This document shows, piece by piece, positions 5,495 to 6,870 of a DNA stretch of 6,870 nucleotides. Numbering within the stretch: the first letter of the stretch is position 1; each line of letters begins with the position of its first letter. Below the pieces are notes generated by a model that had not been told where the DNA came from, searched no databases, and saw only the letters and a program-made list of their open reading frames with translations. Both the position numbers and the translations under genes were made by a program. This stretch comes from JBHHZI01 sp046757965. Lineage in GTDB: Bacteria; Acidobacteriota; Polarisedimenticolia; SMYD01. The stretch spans positions 1 to 6,870 of the forward strand of contig JBHHZI010000163.1 of the NCBI GenBank assembly GCA_046757965.1, in the 5' to 3' direction.

Positions 5495-6072
5495 CCCGCC
5501 CGGCTTTCGATGGCCCGCCGCGGGTCGGCCTGACCGGGCCGAATGCAGCGGGCAAGGGCGAGGTCGCACGCTTCCTGGTCGAGAACGGCTACACGTACCA
5601 TTCGCTGTCCGATGAGGTCCGTGCCGAGGCCAGGCGGTGCGGTCTGGACTCCAGCAGGGCCAACCTCGTCCAGCTCGGCAACGACCTCCGGGCCACCGGT
5701 GGGCCGGCAGTGCTGGTCGATCGACTGGCGTCCTCCCTGGTGCCGCCGGCGGTCGTCGACTCCGTGCGCAACCCGGCCGAGGTGGCCGCCCTGCGCGCCC
5801 TCGGCGGCTTCATGCTCGTCGCCGTGGTGGCCCCGGATGCCCTGAGGTTCGCCCGTATCCAGTCCCGCGGGCGGGCGGGCGACCTGCAGACCCTCGAGGA
5901 GTTCCAGCTCTTCGAGCGGCGGGAGAACTCCGGTGTGGTCAGCGAGCAACGGATCGATGCCACGGTCGCCCTCGCGGATCACGTGGTCGACAACGCCGGC
6001 TCGCTCGACGAGCTGCGGGACCACGTGCGGGCCCTCCTCGCCTCTCCTCGACGGGACGAGAGGCCGGGATAA
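5491..6072 (+). CDS. P-loop kinase, UPF0200/dephospho-CoA kinase-like, probable CTG start
   Basis: This is a 193-residue protein if it starts at CTG 5491. The frame is open back to a stop at 5422-5424 and contains no ATG, GTG or TTG before the nucleotide-binding loop. CTG 5491 overlaps the preceding stop as CTGA, like the GTGA overlap one gene earlier, and gives MTRPAFDGPPRVGLTG, a sensible N-terminus. The P-loop is GPNAAGKGE at 16-24, of the adenylate-kinase GKG type with Glu where Thr is usual. The conserved VVDSVRNP (88-95) and RIQSRGRAGD (122-131) segments, and a closing ALADHVVDNAGSLDEL block, match the archaeal UPF0200 and related bacterial nucleoside-phosphate-kinase-like family. In some relatives this domain is fused to a dCMP deaminase; here it stands alone. 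It probably phosphorylates a nucleotide or coenzyme precursor in the cytoplasm; the substrate is unknown. The N-terminus would be damaged if translation began at an internal GTG. Confidence 0.8.
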   Translation: MTRPAFDGPPRVGLTGPNAAGKGEVARFLVENGYTYHSLSDEVRAEARRCGLDSSRANLVQLGNDLRATGGPAVLVDRLASSLVPPAVVDSVRNPAEVAALRALGGFMLVAVVAPDALRFARIQSRGRAGDLQTLEEFQLFERRENSGVVSEQRIDATVALADHVVDNAGSLDELRDHVRALLASPRRDERPG

Positions 6073-6109
6073 AAAAATGGTGCGGCCCTCTCTTCGAGGA
6101 CCGCACCAT
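6071..6109 (-). terminator. Intrinsic terminator reading on the minus strand
   Basis: A nine-base stem (6077-6085 with 6101-6109), one C/A mismatch, then four more pairs (6087-6090 with 6096-6099) close a 5-base loop. Seven A residues (6071-6077) precede it, so on the minus strand the hairpin is followed directly by a T-run, the canonical Rho-independent form. On the + strand no T-run follows, only GCCCCGG, so it would be a poor terminator for the kinase operon that ends at 6072. It may slow + strand polymerase as an imperfect bidirectional element. Confidence 0.8.
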
Positions 6110-6752
6110 GCCCCGGTGCTCCGATGCTCCGGAACGAGTTCACGAGACTCGATTCAGGAGGGCGCGGACGGAGGGTCTCGGACCAAGGATCCCGCTTCCA
6201 GCCGCCGAACCGAGAGTTTCACGCGAGGAATCTGAGCAAGACACATGCCATCCGCGCAGACCGTCAGACGTCCCCCCAAGCTGTTGCTACAAAGTGGGTT
6301 ACAGCCCGAGGAGGCGACGAGTGCCGGCCCTCGCCTCGATCGGGGATCGACTCGATCTGAGACCGCGGATCCTGGCAACCGGTTGATCCAGCGTCTATTC
6401 AGCGGTTCCGGAGAAGAATCTCAACTCGATCGATCATCCCGTGTTGAGACGGATCCATGGTGGTGTGGAGATTGTTGCGGGTCGACGCAGACGGTGAGGC
6501 CGTCGGTGGATCCGGGAGATCGAGTGGTGGCGCAACGCATTCTCCACGACCGCAACCGCGCCGGCGGCATCTGGGAGAGACTCGACCGGCGGGACGGGCT
6601 CACCGCCGCTCTGGGCCCGATACCCGCCCTCGCGGGGTCTTCGCATACCGAAAAGACGCAGGTCGGGCCCGCCACCGTTGCACGGCCCTTCAGCGCCCAT
6701 CCCCGTCTCCTCGCGTAACAACAATCTGTGCACCACCATGGACGGGCCCGTT
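6110..6752. other. Gene-free region with short repeats and hairpins
   Basis: No reading frame here has the third-position GC bias or recognisable motifs of the other genes, and the base composition is visibly less GC-rich. The longest + strand frame (6245-6718) has mixed third positions and low-complexity content. Visible structures are two TGCTCCG copies at 6117-6123 and 6125-6131, a hairpin CGAGT/ACTCG at 6135-6151, and possible long-range pairings 6162-6168 with 6251-6257 and 6176-6181 with 6210-6215. Others are a TCGATC/GATCGA stem at 6336-6350, the palindrome CAACCGGTTG at 6376-6385, and a 7-bp stem 6419-6425 with 6443-6449. Given the minus-strand terminator at its left end, it could hold a minus-strand RNA. 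I do not recognise tmRNA, RNase P RNA, 4.5S RNA or 6S RNA landmarks. Confidence 0.6.
6350..6525. repeat. Short dispersed repeats, ACTCGATC
   Basis: ACTCGATC occurs at 6350-6357 and 6424-6431, and in reverse orientation at 6518-6525. One-base or two-base variants are found at 6147-6154 (ACTCGATT) and 6580-6587 (ACTCGACC). I did not find the exact 8-mer in the coding part of the window. It could be a protein-binding site, part of RNA stems, or a by-product of frequent GATC-type words. Confidence 0.4.
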
Positions 6753-6781
6753 TTGACAGCCTCTGGGGCCTGCACTACAGT
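6753..6781 (+). promoter_or_regulatory. Strong sigma-70-type promoter of the last gene
   Basis: TTGACA (6753-6758) and TACAGT (6776-6781) are separated by the optimal 17 bases; the -35 is perfect and the -10 matches at four positions. Transcription would start near 6788, leaving a leader of about 45 bases. A 10-base palindrome, ACGGGCCCGT (6742-6751), ends just before the -35 and could be an operator. Confidence 0.65.
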
Positions 6782-6826
6782 GCCATGCGATTTTCCGTCC
6801 GTTTCCGGGCCGCCTTGTCGCACCAC

Positions 6827-6870
6827 GGAGGCATGAGTGACCAGCTTTCGTCTGTCCCGCCAGAAGCCCC
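6827..6870 (+). CDS. 5' end of a gene, with ribosome binding site
   Basis: GGAGG at 6827-6831 is a good Shine-Dalgarno site. Two starts follow in different frames and both stay open to the window edge. GTG 6837 has a 5-base spacing and gives MTSFRLSRQKP, with third positions mostly G or C. ATG 6833 has only a 1-base spacing and gives MSDQLSSVPPEAP, with mostly A or T third positions. I prefer GTG 6837. Too little is visible to name the product. The gene has its own promoter at 6753-6781 and is probably not part of the kinase operon. Confidence 0.6.

Noticed and set aside
5278..6024. A 248-codon minus-strand frame opposite the P-loop kinase
   Set aside because: The + strand frame carries the P-loop and family motifs; the minus product shows no recognisable domain.
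6623..6638. CCCGC/GCGGG hairpin as a + strand terminator
   Set aside because: The stem has only five pairs and is followed by GTCTT, not a T-run; no gene ends nearby.
6245..6718. A 157-codon + strand frame in the gene-free region
   Set aside because: Third positions are mixed instead of nearly all G or C, there is no ribosome binding site before its ATG, and the product has no motif.
6110..6752. tmRNA, RNase P RNA, 4.5S or 6S RNA, or a tRNA
   Set aside because: None of the conserved landmark sequences (tRNA T-loop, RNase P core, tmRNA ends, 4.5S apical loop) could be found on either strand.
6434..6826. A 130-codon minus-strand frame that could use the orphan terminator
   Set aside because: Composition and residue content look random, it runs across the + strand promoter at 6753-6781, and no start signal is seen.

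Overview
The window is GC-rich (roughly 70% by eye) and all recognisable genes are on the + strand. They are tightly packed, often start with GTG, and have third codon positions almost all G or C. There is no phage, plasmid or transposon gene, no tRNA or rRNA and no CRISPR array. A high-GC Gram-negative bacterium with a periplasm is likely, given the lipoprotein and the exported proteins. Acidobacteriota, Myxococcota, Gemmatimonadota or a related uncultured lineage would fit, but nothing here fixes the phylum.

Region 1 (1-1490) holds the tail of an upstream gene whose last residues loosely resemble ECF sigma factor region 4. Next are a one-pass membrane protein with a helical extracytoplasmic part (32-619) and an exported helical-repeat protein (606-1490) whose last 80 residues resemble the SHOCT-like/YvlB-LiaX N-terminal fold. 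Overlapping ends suggest one transcript, perhaps an envelope-stress module.

Region 2 (1491-2305) holds a promoter inside an inverted repeat and a 226-residue regulator. The regulator has an N-terminal XRE helix-turn-helix and a C-terminal S24/LexA-like fold that seems to lack the catalytic lysine, so it is probably a non-cleaving repressor that may regulate its own gene.

Region 3 (2339-6072) is a four-gene operon with 8-, 4- and 4-base overlaps. It encodes a DUF2007-GHMP sugar kinase fusion, a lipoprotein with a GH113-like TIM barrel and both catalytic glutamates, an exported protein with a small beta domain and a disordered tail, and a P-loop kinase of the UPF0200/dephospho-CoA-kinase-like type. 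The kinase has no ATG, GTG or TTG start and probably starts at CTG. A glycoside hydrolase next to a sugar kinase suggests carbohydrate processing, but the substrate is unknown.

Region 4 (6073-6870) begins with a strong intrinsic terminator that reads on the minus strand. About 640 bases without a convincing gene follow, containing short repeats and hairpins. The window ends with a good sigma-70-type promoter, a ribosome binding site and the first codons of another + strand gene. The minus-strand terminator has no visible gene to serve, so an unannotated minus-strand RNA is possible.
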